Assembly: GCF_035989885.1 (NCBI RefSeq) | Contig: NZ_CP108518.1 | Location: 868,001 to 932,000 of the forward strand | Direction: 5' to 3' | DNA length: 64,000 nt | Origin: Streptomyces sp. NBC_01232 | GTDB taxonomy: Bacteria > Actinomycetota > Actinomycetes > Streptomycetales > Streptomycetaceae | In this document: in pieces, positions 40,093 to 48,171 of the stretch | Numbering within the stretch: the stretch's first letter is position 1 | How the letters are laid out: every line of letters begins with the position of its first letter | Program-made: the position numbers and the translations under genes | The notes under the pieces: model-generated | Told to the model about the DNA's origin: nothing | Database searches by the model: none | Seen by the model: the letters and a program-made list of their open reading frames with translations, nothing else

Positions 40093-42425
40093 TGAACGCA
40101 CACGCTGACAAGCAGCTCCCGAACCGGTCCGCTCCGAAGGCCGCGCCCGAGACCGCACCGGTGTCCGTGTCCCCCGCCTACGCCGAGAGCCGGCTGGCCC
40201 GGGCCCTGCGGACCTCCGTCCTCCACGAGGACACCGCCACGCGCGAGCGCGCCCGCTTCCGGGCTCAGCAGTGGCGTCAGGTCCTGTCCGGCATCGGCGC
40301 GGGTTCCCTGGCCGTCGGATCGCGCACCCCGGTGGCCGGCCTGCCCGCATGGGTGACCCCGGACGTGGTCACCGGCGGCTTTGCGACCGGCTCCGCCACG
40401 GCCGGCGGGCCGCTGCTGCCGTACGAGGAGGAAGCCGCCCGGCTGGCCGGCGTACCGGCGACCCGGTCGGCGCTCTTCGCCCACTTCCTCACCGAGGACG
40501 GCCTGGCCCGCCTCTGGTCCCTGCTGGACAGCGGGCAGTACGAGGTCCGTGTGCCGGAGGAGGCCGCGCTGGCCACCGTGGCCTGGCTGGTCCGTGCCGG
40601 GGACTTCGACGCCGCCGCCGAACTCGTCACCGCGCTGCAGCCGTTCGCCGACCGGCTGCGCTTCCTGCCGCGTCCCACCGACCGGCCGCGGCCCGCGGCG
40701 GGCGCCGTGCACCGCCGGACCGTCGGCGACGCCGCGGCCGCGCTCGCCCGGCGCCGGCCGGGCGCGTCCGTCGAGACCCAGCGGGAGGCGCTCACCGTCT
40801 GGGCGCCCTTCGCGGACGACCTGCTCACCCACCGGCTGGAGGCCGTCTCCGGCACGCCCGGCCCGCACTGGCACGCCGACGGCGCTGCTCTGCTGGCGCG
40901 CTACGGGTCCCTCGCCGCGGAGCACACCCGCTGCACCAAGCACCTGAACCCGAAGTCGAACGTCGCCGTCCTGCTCCGGGCCCTGGAGGAGGAGCTCGCG
41001 GGCCGTGCCCCGGCGCCCCGGCTCGCCGGACTGCTGCGCGTGGCCGTCAGCGCGATGGTCGCCAAGCGCGGAGCACCCGGCTCTCCCGGACATGCCCGCC
41101 TGCGCCGTGTCCAGGCCGCTCAGGCGGCGCTGCCCTCGCACCACGCGCTGGCCGGTCTGGTGCTGCGCCGCCTCTCGCGGCTCGACCCGGCCGGTGGGAC
41201 GGCCGATGTGGAAGCGCCGCTGGCCCCTGTGGACGAGAGGGAGTCCCTGGAGACCGGCCTGCCCGTGGGCGCGGCCGTGCCCACGGCGATCGGGAACTGC
41301 GTCCGCGCCGCGCTCAGCGCCCCGTTGGAGGAGCTGGTGGCGCGCGGCGTGGTGCCGTCCGCAGAGGTGCTCGCGGAGCTCGTGCCACAGCTCGTCGCCG
41401 CCGTGACCGCCGATCAGTACACCGACGAGCCGCTGCGCAACCTGATGGCGGGCACCTACTGCGCCTTCCGCAACCGCCGGTCCCTGCTGCTGCTGAACCT
41501 CCAGCACCAGGTGCGGATCGAGGAACTCCCCTGGCTGCGGGCGGTCTCCGCGCACCGCGACGGCGACGCCGCCGCGGGCGCCCAGGAACAGGCCGAGGAG
41601 GCACTGCGCCGGCTCGGCGGGCTGGCGGTGTCCGCATTCCCTGCGACCGTGCTGCCCAACCCGCTCGTGCGGGAGCTGTCGCACCTGGGCCGACAGGCCG
41701 AGCTGGGCACACCGTTCGTGGAGGAGCTCGCCGCCGACATCTTCATGGGGACCTTCACCCCGAAATTCCTCGTGGCCGCACGGATCGCCGCCGACCTTCT
41801 CGAAGGGAGCCTGTACGAGCGGTACTACGGCATCGACTTCGCGCGGCTGCGCCGGATGGCGGTCGCGCAGGCCGTCGACAGCGCGCAGCGCGGCCGGCCT
41901 GCTCGCAGCGCCGAGGAGTTCGCGCGGCTGTGTGCCGAGCGTGCCGGGACCAACGGGGCGAGCTGGCGGCCGGCCGTGAACGGCAAGGTGATCGAGCAGG
42001 CCCAGATCCTCACGACCCACAACCTGGCCACCCTGGCCGCCCGGGTGAAGATCGCTCCGGTGGCGGGCTGGGCGGCACTGGCCCGGGACTGCTTCGACGT
42101 GGTGTGCCGCTTGGTGAACCGAATGGCGGGTAGGCCGATGCTGTCCACCATCAAGGACACCGCGTACGCATGGCGGCAGATGCTGTTCCACCTCTCCCTG
42201 TGCGAGGACGCGGAGCGGGCGGCCGTGCTGGAGTGGATCGAGACGGACATCCTGCGCCGGCCGCCGCTGGTGCAGGCCCGGCTGGCGCCGGCCCTCGCCG
42301 GGTTGCGCCTGGTGGCGGCGGGCGGCTCCTTCGGAGCGGACGGCACGGGCGAGCGCGGCCGTGCCCGTCGGCTGCTCGGTTGGAGCACCGACGAGCACTG
42401 GATGCGCGCGCCGACCAGGTGCTGA
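40092..42425 (+). CDS. 777-aa protein of unknown function, encoded behind a tRNA-like leader
   Basis: The product is a long, Ala/Leu-rich, largely helical soluble protein. Conserved-looking stretches are VGSRTPVAGLPAWVTPDVVT and GGFATGSATAGGPLLPYEEE (residues ~78-120), GTYCAFRNRRSLLLLNLQHQ (~455), ADIFMGTFTPKFLVAARIAA (~550) and LYERYYGIDFARLRRM (~575). I see no Walker, nuclease, vWA or HTH motif and no TROVE domain. The ATG at 40092 is the first usable start after the promoter at 39968, has no Shine-Dalgarno, and overlaps the CCA of the tRNA-like RNA. No in-frame stop interrupts the tRNA-like sequence. Some link to tRNA binding or sensing is a reasonable inference from position alone. Confidence 0.85.
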   Translation: MNAHADKQLPNRSAPKAAPETAPVSVSPAYAESRLARALRTSVLHEDTATRERARFRAQQWRQVLSGIGAGSLAVGSRTPVAGLPAWVTPDVVTGGFATGSATAGGPLLPYEEEAARLAGVPATRSALFAHFLTEDGLARLWSLLDSGQYEVRVPEEAALATVAWLVRAGDFDAAAELVTALQPFADRLRFLPRPTDRPRPAAGAVHRRTVGDAAAALARRRPGASVETQREALTVWAPFADDLLTHRLEAVSGTPGPHWHADGAALLARYGSLAAEHTRCTKHLNPKSNVAVLLRALEEELAGRAPAPRLAGLLRVAVSAMVAKRGAPGSPGHARLRRVQAAQAALPSHHALAGLVLRRLSRLDPAGGTADVEAPLAPVDERESLETGLPVGAAVPTAIGNCVRAALSAPLEELVARGVVPSAEVLAELVPQLVAAVTADQYTDEPLRNLMAGTYCAFRNRRSLLLLNLQHQVRIEELPWLRAVSAHRDGDAAAGAQEQAEEALRRLGGLAVSAFPATVLPNPLVRELSHLGRQAELGTPFVEELAADIFMGTFTPKFLVAARIAADLLEGSLYERYYGIDFARLRRMAVAQAVDSAQRGRPARSAEEFARLCAERAGTNGASWRPAVNGKVIEQAQILTTHNLATLAARVKIAPVAGWAALARDCFDVVCRLVNRMAGRPMLSTIKDTAYAWRQMLFHLSLCEDAERAAVLEWIETDILRRPPLVQARLAPALAGLRLVAAGGSFGADGTGERGRARRLLGWSTDEHWMRAPTRC

Positions 42426-42782
42426 AGGAGTCCCCCTCTCTCCTGTCGAGAGTTTTCGTGCGGCCGGCTCGTGGCTCCCGCGCCGGGGAGGTCCTGCGCG
42501 CGGCGTGCGCGGGCGGAGGCCCGGCCCGGCTCTGTACCGCCCGGGCGGGTAGGCGGAGGGGGCGACCGGCCCCGTACGAGGGTCACGCCGGCCGCACCGG
42601 ACCGCTCGGCGACCGGCACGGAAGGCAGGAGCGTCTTCCGATTCCGCCCTCACGTCCTCAGCCCTCCCCCGGGATCTTCACGGACCCGGCCGTCGGTCGT
42701 GCATCCGTCCGCGGCTCCCGTGGGGAAGCAATACGTCTGCGGAACATCGATTCGGCTCTCACGGGCCGGTAAGGGGTCGGCT
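42426..42782. other. intergenic stretch
   Basis: Nothing I can name. It contains the 3' end of the preceding message and the promoter of the SRPBCC gene. Confidence 0.4.
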
Positions 42783-43226
42783 GTGGCTGTCACCGTCCGG
42801 AGGGACATCCTCGTAGGGCTTCCTCTCAACGACCTGGTCGCCTACCTGGAGGACTTCTCCCGGACCGAGGAATGGGACCCTGGCACGGTGCGGTGCGTGC
42901 AGGTCGGCGAAGGACCGGTGCAGCAGGGAACCACGTGGCAGAACACTTCGCGCTTCCGTGGCAGGACCAGCGACCTGCTCTACCGGCTCGTCTCCAAAGA
43001 ACCGGATCGGCTGCTGTTCGTCGGTGAGAACAAGACCGTCACGGCCACCGATGACCTGGGTTTCCGGGCCCGCTCGGCCACGACCACGCTCCTCACCTAC
43101 ACGGCGTCCTTGCGGTTCAAGGGATGGGCACGCCTGGCCACACCCTTCCTGCGCCCCGAATTCGACAGGATGGCCGACGCCGTGGCCGACAGACTGCCGT
43201 CCGCAGCCACCATCCACCGCGGTTAG
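42783..43226 (+). CDS. SRPBCC-family protein
   Basis: The product has 147 residues with a START/Bet v 1-like fold: the opening strand VRRDILVGLPLNDLVAYLED, FSRTEEWDPGTVRCVQVGEG and the C-terminal helix TPFLRPEFDRMADAVADRL. SRPBCC proteins bind hydrophobic small molecules; some are polyketide cyclases. GTG at 42783 is preceded by AAGGGG. The last 4 bp overlap the end of the convergent zinc-finger gene. Confidence 0.8.
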   Translation: MAVTVRRDILVGLPLNDLVAYLEDFSRTEEWDPGTVRCVQVGEGPVQQGTTWQNTSRFRGRTSDLLYRLVSKEPDRLLFVGENKTVTATDDLGFRARSATTTLLTYTASLRFKGWARLATPFLRPEFDRMADAVADRLPSAATIHRG

Positions 43227-43588
43227 CGCCGCTGCCGCCGCGCCTGCCCCGATCCGCTGTGGCCGGACCGGACGAGAAAGACCTCGTCGGTGAAGCACCA
43301 GGCCCAGTCCTCGTCGGACGCCAGGGAGAGGACGACCGGGTGTCCGCTCAGCACATGGTGGTCATGGGCGTGCATGCCTCGCGAGCTGTCACAGCATCCG
43401 ACGTAGCCGCACGTCACGCACCGGCGCAACCGCACCCAGCTCCAGCCGCGCGACAAACAGTCCGCGCAGCCGGCCGGCGGAGCCGGCGGCGACGGCTCGG
43501 ACGTCGACAGGAGCCCGATATGGGCGCAGGACCGCCCCTGCGGTCGACCGCCGTCGGGCCGGACCCGCCAGCCGGGGTCACCTGCCAT
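43223..43588 (-). CDS. UBP-type zinc-finger protein
   Basis: The product has 121 residues. A single ZnF-UBP fold covers residues ~40-100: CADCLSRGWSWVRLRRCVTC, GYVGCCDSSRG, HAHDHHVLSGHPVV and WAWCFTDEVFLV. The Cys/His order C2-C2-C-H-H-H matches bacterial stand-alone members, which are of unknown role. AGGAG lies 8 nt before the ATG at 43588, so the two GTGs just upstream are not used. The N-terminal ~35 residues are Pro/Arg-rich. Confidence 0.85.
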   Translation of the reverse strand: MAGDPGWRVRPDGGRPQGRSCAHIGLLSTSEPSPPAPPAGCADCLSRGWSWVRLRRCVTCGYVGCCDSSRGMHAHDHHVLSGHPVVLSLASDEDWAWCFTDEVFLVRSGHSGSGQARRQRR

Positions 43589-43980
43589 CGCCACCACTCC
43601 TCACCCGTGTCGGCCGGTGCCGGCCCGTGCCCGGCGCAGCTCCGGATACGGAGGCTTTTGCATCCCTCTTCCTTTCGGCCGAGGTGCGCGAACGGATGCA
43701 TCCACGGCTGGGGAATCGTCCGCGTGGTCGCGCAGCAGGGTTCCGGGGACTGCGGTGAAGCCGTCCGATCCTCGCTACCTGTGTGCGGACTTCGCGGACT
43801 TCGTCGAGCGCTTCCGGCCCGGCTGGCCCTCCGACATCGGTCACCCCGTACGCGACCCGGGACCCGCCGGCGATCGATGACCTGCGGGCCTGGGAGGTGA
43901 CGGCATGCTCGGCGCCGCCCGGCTCTTGCCGGACGTGCGCGGCGGCCTCCACCACGACTGCCCCACGGCAGCCGGGCGGT
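43589..43980. other. gene-poor stretch
   Basis: A plus-strand piece (43755-43880, DPRYLCADFADFVERFRPGW) has some coding character, but no fitting start or length. Nothing else is supported. Confidence 0.4.
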
Positions 43981-44475
43981 TCAGGCTTCGGGGAGGCGGC
44001 GCAGGCGCTCGGTCGCCGCGTTGCGGACGCGGCGGGTGCGGGCGTCGGTGGCGAGCAGGCTCAGCGCCTCGTACGAGGTCAGCAGCCGGACGGCGGTCCG
44101 CTGGCACCAGTCGGAGGCGGCCGTGAGCTCGTCCGCGGCCCAGGGCTCGCCGCGGGTGACGGTCTTGAGCAGGTTCCACTCCCGCAGCCGGCGTTCGGGA
44201 AAGGGCCGGCCCGCGAGGACTTCGGCCATGGCCCGGGCCCAGGCGGGGAATTCCTCGTCGGCGAGCAGTTGTACGGCCCGCCGGTCGAGGTGGGTGACGA
44301 CGGCACTCTCCGCCATCACCCGGTCGGGGTCGCACAGCACGTCGGCCACGACCTCCGCCTCGCCGCTTCCGCCCGGCGCCGCGGCCAGCGACTCCAGGTG
44401 GCGGGCGTAGCGCCAGTGCTCGGGGGGCGTGTCGTCGTCGGGGCCGCTCATCGGGTCGCTCGTCGGGGCGCTCAT
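43981..44475 (-). CDS. hypothetical helical protein
   Basis: The product has 164 residues. After an acidic N-terminus (SDPMSGPDDDTPPEHWRYAR) it is made of short helix pairs: LCDPDRVMAESAVVTHLDRR, AVQLLADEEFPAWARAMAEV and LLTSYEALSLLATDARTRRV. The pattern resembles HEAT/leucine-rich variant repeats and ends RRVRNAATERLRRL. ATG at 44475 chosen as the first start before the acidic opening. Family unknown. Confidence 0.65.
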   Translation of the reverse strand: MSAPTSDPMSGPDDDTPPEHWRYARHLESLAAAPGGSGEAEVVADVLCDPDRVMAESAVVTHLDRRAVQLLADEEFPAWARAMAEVLAGRPFPERRLREWNLLKTVTRGEPWAADELTAASDWCQRTAVRLLTSYEALSLLATDARTRRVRNAATERLRRLPEA

Positions 44476-44657
44476 CGGCCCACCCCCGCGTCGGCCATGG
44501 TCTCGTGGGCCGGCCGTGCCGGCCCGGCCTGTGCCCGCGCCTGTGCCCGCGCCGGTATGCCAGTGGCCGATCGCTGCTGGTTGTTTCCTCGCCCCATGGC
44601 ACCCATTCCACACGACCGCAGTGAGCGGCCGGTGGTCAGGGTGCCGTCAGCGCGTGC

Positions 44658-45305
44658 TCAGCGGGCCGGAGCCAGCATCAGGGCCTCCGAACCGACCGGC
44701 CGGTAGCCCGCCGCCTGGAAGACCCGGATGCTGCGCGCGTTGCCGGTGGCCTGCTGGGACCAGACCGGCTGCCCGTCGGGGACGAGGTGGCGGGCGGCGC
44801 GGGCCAGTTCCCGGCCCAGCCCGCGGTGGCGTACCCCCTCGTCCACCTCGATCGCCGCCTCCCAGCGGCCCGCGACACCGCGGCCCAGGACGAGGACTCC
44901 CCCGTCCGCCGTCCAGACCCGTATGTCGTCGCGCCGGCGCAGTGCCCTGCGTACGCGGGGATGGTCGGGGTCGGTCGCCTCCACGAGCTCCAGCCCGGGT
45001 GCGCCGGGCAGCGGCCCGGCGACGGTGAGCAGGTCGATCGTGTCGGTGCCGCGTCCCGTGCGGTCGAGCAGCGCGGCGAGGAAGCGGGGGTTCATCGTGG
45101 CGGCCAGCGCGTCGCAGTCGATTGCGGCGAGGGTGGCGTGCACCCAGTCCGGGTCCTCGTCGGTGAAGACCACGGAGTGCGCGGTGAAGGCGATGACACC
45201 CGCGTCCCGCCGGTGTTCCTGGGGGACCACGGTCGTGCCGCCGTCGGGGGGCGGGAACAGTCCGCCGGCCGCCGCGTCCAGGATGTCCGTCAGCGTCCGA
45301 CCCAT
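44658..45305 (-). CDS. GNAT-family N-acetyltransferase
   Basis: The product has 215 residues. The GNAT core is in the C-terminal half, with the acetyl-CoA signature RHRGLGRELARAAR near residue 160-173, the preceding strand VAGRWEAAIEVDEG and a closing SIRVFQAAGYRPVG. The N-terminal ~100 residues are a family-specific extension. The start lies 6 bp from the stop of the SDR gene upstream, so both are probably one operon. The substrate is unknown. Confidence 0.88.
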   Translation of the reverse strand: MGRTLTDILDAAAGGLFPPPDGGTTVVPQEHRRDAGVIAFTAHSVVFTDEDPDWVHATLAAIDCDALAATMNPRFLAALLDRTGRGTDTIDLLTVAGPLPGAPGLELVEATDPDHPRVRRALRRRDDIRVWTADGGVLVLGRGVAGRWEAAIEVDEGVRHRGLGRELARAARHLVPDGQPVWSQQATGNARSIRVFQAAGYRPVGSEALMLAPAR

Positions 45306-45310
45306 GGCCG

Positions 45311-46045
45311 TCAGACCTGCTCGAAGTGGAAGGACTTGATGAAACAGTCGCGGGGCTGGCCGATCGCGAAGAAGATGCAGTCCACGAGCGACTGTGCGGT
45401 CAGCGGGTCCTTCGCCGTGCGCGGCGCTCCCTCCCATGCCTCCGACAGCGGGTCGTGGTTGTCGAAGTCCGGCGGGTAGAGGGAGATGACGCGGACGCCC
45501 TCGTCGCGCAGCCGGCGGGAGAGGATCTCGGTGAAACCGGCCTGGGCGCTCTTGGCCGCGTAGAAGGCCGCGTGGGCGTCGGACCGGTGGTGGCCGGTCT
45601 CTCCGCAGCCGGAGACCATGGTGACGATGTCCGGCCCGGCCGACTTCAGGAGCAGGGGGAGGAAGGCCTTGGTGGCCAGGACGGTGCCGGTGGCGCCGGA
45701 GGCGAGGGTGTCGGTCACGTCCTCGTCGGAGGCGGACAGCAGGTCGGTGCCGTGCTGGTAGCGGGATCCGTTGTTGACGAGCACGTCCAGGTGGTCGGTA
45801 CGGGCGGCGACCGCGGCCGCGAAGTCCCGTACGGAGGCGGGGTCGCTGAGATCGCAGGCGTAGGCGTGGACGCGGTCCGCGTCGTGGCCCTGTGCGCGGA
45901 TCTCCTCGCGGACGCGTTCGGCGGCTTCGAGGGTGCGGGCGGAGAGGTGGACCTCGGCGCCCCGGCTCGCGAAACGGAGGGCGAGGGTACGCCCGAAGTC
46001 GCGGCCGGCGGCGGTGATGACGACGCGGTGGTGCTCGAGTGTCAT
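45311..46045 (-). CDS. short-chain dehydrogenase-like protein with degenerate motifs
   Basis: The product has 244 residues with an SDR Rossmann fold (VVITAAGRDFGRTLALRFAS, LVNNGS, VTMVSGCGE). Two key motifs depart from the family. The cofactor motif TGxxxGxG reads TAAGRDFG. The catalytic YxxxK reads FYAAK: the residue four before the Lys is Phe161, with Tyr162 shifted by one. Binding of NAD(P) may persist, but classical catalysis is doubtful. It may be a regulatory or binding relative, or use the neighbouring Tyr. The GNAT gene follows at 6 bp. Confidence 0.85.
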   Translation of the reverse strand: MTLEHHRVVITAAGRDFGRTLALRFASRGAEVHLSARTLEAAERVREEIRAQGHDADRVHAYACDLSDPASVRDFAAAVAARTDHLDVLVNNGSRYQHGTDLLSASDEDVTDTLASGATGTVLATKAFLPLLLKSAGPDIVTMVSGCGETGHHRSDAHAAFYAAKSAQAGFTEILSRRLRDEGVRVISLYPPDFDNHDPLSEAWEGAPRTAKDPLTAQSLVDCIFFAIGQPRDCFIKSFHFEQV

Positions 46046-46172
46046 GTCTGCGCTCCTGATTCGTGGTCTGTACACATGATCTCAGGTGCGGGGTACGGCG
46101 GTTGGGCCGGGAAAACCGCGGAGAGCCGGCGGGGGCACGGGCACGGGCGCGTACCGGCTCTCCGCGCCGCGG

Positions 46173-46676
46173 TCAGTCCTCGCCCGCCTCCTGCTCGGCC
46201 TCGGGCAGCGGGGCCCCGGTCTCCAGCAGGGTCTTGAGGCTGGACGCGAGCATCGGCCAGGCCCGTCCGCACATGCCGATGAGGGTGCCGCCGGGTTCGA
46301 AGCCCTCGTGCAGGATCGTCAGCCGTGCGAGGGTGTCGCCGACGGGTTCGATCTCGTACGTCACCTTGGTACGGCTTTCCTTTGCCAGTTCGGCCCGCAG
46401 CTCCTCGCCGATCCCGACGGAGGCCGCCCACTGCGGGGTGAAGGTGTGCCAGGTGTAGGAGAGCAGGCGGTCCGGGACGCAGTCGAGAACCACCTGCTCG
46501 GGGTCGCTGGTACGGGCCCCTCGCTCGACCCAGTCCATCGGCGAGCCCACCGCCCAGTCGGTCTCGAAGCTGAGGCCCCAGTACCGGCGGGTGAAGGCGG
46601 GCTCGGTGAGGGCCTGCCAGACCCGGGCCGGGTCGGCCTGGATGTACAGGGTGTACGTGATCGCGCTGTCGCTCAT
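46173..46676 (-). CDS. SRPBCC/AHSA1-family protein
   Basis: The product has 167 residues. It opens ITYTLYIQADPARVWQALTE and continues PAFTRRYWGLSFETDWAVGS, the typical AHSA1/CalC start, and later LARLTILHEGFEPGG. Such proteins bind hydrophobic ligands or act on Hsp90-like partners; many in Streptomyces sit beside an ArsR regulator, which is absent here. ATG at 46676. It ends 127 bp before the SDR start on the same strand. Confidence 0.88.
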   Translation of the reverse strand: MSDSAITYTLYIQADPARVWQALTEPAFTRRYWGLSFETDWAVGSPMDWVERGARTSDPEQVVLDCVPDRLLSYTWHTFTPQWAASVGIGEELRAELAKESRTKVTYEIEPVGDTLARLTILHEGFEPGGTLIGMCGRAWPMLASSLKTLLETGAPLPEAEQEAGED

Positions 46677-46854
46677 GGCCCCATGCTGAGGGACCGCGGA
46701 CCGCGGACGCCGGATTTCCCGGTCACGGCGGTGGCACCGGGACGGCGGGCCTTCGCGTCGGCCCCGGGGCCGAACCCGGGGGCCCGCTCCACCGCGGGCG
46801 GCGTACCGCCGCGCTCCGGCCGCCGTCAGCAGGTACGAGGCGCCACCGGGCACC

Positions 46855-47883
46855 TCACCAGCGAGCGCCCTCCTCGGGGATTTCCGTGGGCGGGGTGCGG
46901 GTGGGGACGGGGAGGCCGAGGGCGGCCCGGGCCGCGTCGACCGCCGCGAGCTCGTCGTCGCCCGCCCGCCCCCAGTCGTTCAGTTCGCGGACCTGTTCCG
47001 GGGTGGCCAGCAGGCGTGCGTACCCGGGATCGGTGTCCGTGCCCGGGGGGAGGCAGGTGAGGCGGGCCGCGGCCCGGGCGTGGGCGCCATGCCCGCCGTT
47101 CCGGTGGCCGAGCGGGGCGGCATCCTCGGTGGTTCCGGCCGTCGGGGGCGGGAGGTGGGCGGCGCCGGTGTCCCGGGAGACCAGGAGCAGGACCCGCCCG
47201 TCGGGGGCGAACAGCCATGCCCGGTGGTCCCGTACGGGGAGCCCCGCCGGGACGGGTCCCGGGTGCCAGGCGTCGTGCTGCGGGATCCGCCGGGTGCGCA
47301 GGACGCCGAGCCGGTCGAGAGCCGTCGGGGCGGTGGGCCGGCCGTCCTCCAGCAGGGCGGTGCCGGGGCCGTTGATCCGGGCGCGCAGGGCGGACAGGGC
47401 GCGGCGGGCGTCGCCCGGGTCCATCAGGGCGGGCAGATCGGCCGGCTCGGCAAAGTGGATGGCGGTGATCTCCTGGTCCGGGAGGCGGACGGCCGCGATC
47501 CGCTCCGGGGTCCAGGTACCGCCGTCGTAGACGTGCAGGATCTCGCCGGGGAAGCGCATCTCGGGCGGGAAGCCGGGGGTGTCCGCCGGGATCCAGTCCA
47601 CGGCGAGGCCGCGCGGGTAGCGGCCGTCGACGCCGAGCTCCTCGCGCAGCTCACGGGCGGCGGCCGCGGACGGCGCCTCGCCCGCGTCCACGGCCCCGCC
47701 GGGGAGCAGCCGGTCGGCGCGGTAGTCGACGCTCTGGATGAGGACCCGGCCGCGTACGTCGGTGACCAGGACGACGGCGGCGGTCCACACGGCGGCCCTC
47801 GAGGCTCCGTACTCCGCCGGGGTCATCCAGGTCCCCGCCTGCCCGTGTTCGTCGATCGCGCCCTGGTCGGTCAGCTGCGGCAT
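46855..47883 (-). CDS. NUDIX hydrolase with a second degenerate NUDIX-like half
   Basis: The product has 342 residues. The first half (residues ~30-150) is a NUDIX domain with a complete signature, G63-x5-E-x7-REL-x-EELG (GGAVDAGEAPSAAAARELRE, then ELGV). The second half repeats the beginning of the fold (HRAWLFAPDGRVLLLVSRDT, AAHLPPPTAGTTEDAAP), but the REUXEEXGU helix is missing. It may bind without hydrolysing. The family hydrolyses nucleoside diphosphates linked to other groups. ATG at 47883. The duplication-with-decay layout is uncommon. Confidence 0.85.
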   Translation of the reverse strand: MPQLTDQGAIDEHGQAGTWMTPAEYGASRAAVWTAAVVLVTDVRGRVLIQSVDYRADRLLPGGAVDAGEAPSAAAARELREELGVDGRYPRGLAVDWIPADTPGFPPEMRFPGEILHVYDGGTWTPERIAAVRLPDQEITAIHFAEPADLPALMDPGDARRALSALRARINGPGTALLEDGRPTAPTALDRLGVLRTRRIPQHDAWHPGPVPAGLPVRDHRAWLFAPDGRVLLLVSRDTGAAHLPPPTAGTTEDAAPLGHRNGGHGAHARAAARLTCLPPGTDTDPGYARLLATPEQVRELNDWGRAGDDELAAVDAARAALGLPVPTRTPPTEIPEEGARW

Positions 47884-48039
47884 CGGACTCCGTTCACCGT
47901 GGGTGGACCCGCCGCCTGTGCAACAGCGGGCACGGCCCCCGGGTTACGGCGCCCCGTCGGCCGGACCGGCACCCCACGGCTTTGCCACCCCTATACCTCC
48001 TTATTACTTGGTTATGCACTCCCTGGTACGTTCCGGATG

Positions 48040-48121
48040 CGGACTGGCGGCATGAAAACCGCCGGTCCGACCAGACTTCCCGCAACGGGTGCCGCGCGGC
48101 CGCGCGGCACCCGTTGCGGGA
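48040..48121. promoter_or_regulatory. two hairpins, one a 44-bp perfect palindrome, before the VanW gene
   Basis: The first hairpin has 11-bp arms (48040-48050, 48059-48069; one G-T) with a CATGAAAA loop. The second, 48078-48121, is a perfect 44-bp palindrome with no loop, centred between 48099 and 48100. The ATG of the VanW gene is 51 bp further. AT-rich sequence (TATACCTCCTTATTACTT, 47992-48009) just before may hold a promoter. They could act as a terminator, an attenuator or a cruciform-forming site. Confidence 0.7.
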
Positions 48122-48171
48122 CACGACGCACCGCAGGCCCCACACCGCACGCACCCAGGAGAGACCCCCAC

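Noticed and set aside
40092..42425. The 777-aa protein as a Ro60/TROVE protein, because of its tRNA-like partner
   Set aside because: No vWA domain, MIDAS motif or TROVE-like repeats can be recognised in the sequence.
43755..43880. Plus-strand frame DPRYLCADFADFVERFRPGW
   Set aside because: Too short, with no Shine-Dalgarno or clear start; it may be a remnant.
47992..48009. AT-rich patch as a replication or plasmid origin
   Set aside because: Too short and without repeats or DnaA-type boxes; a promoter is the simpler reading.
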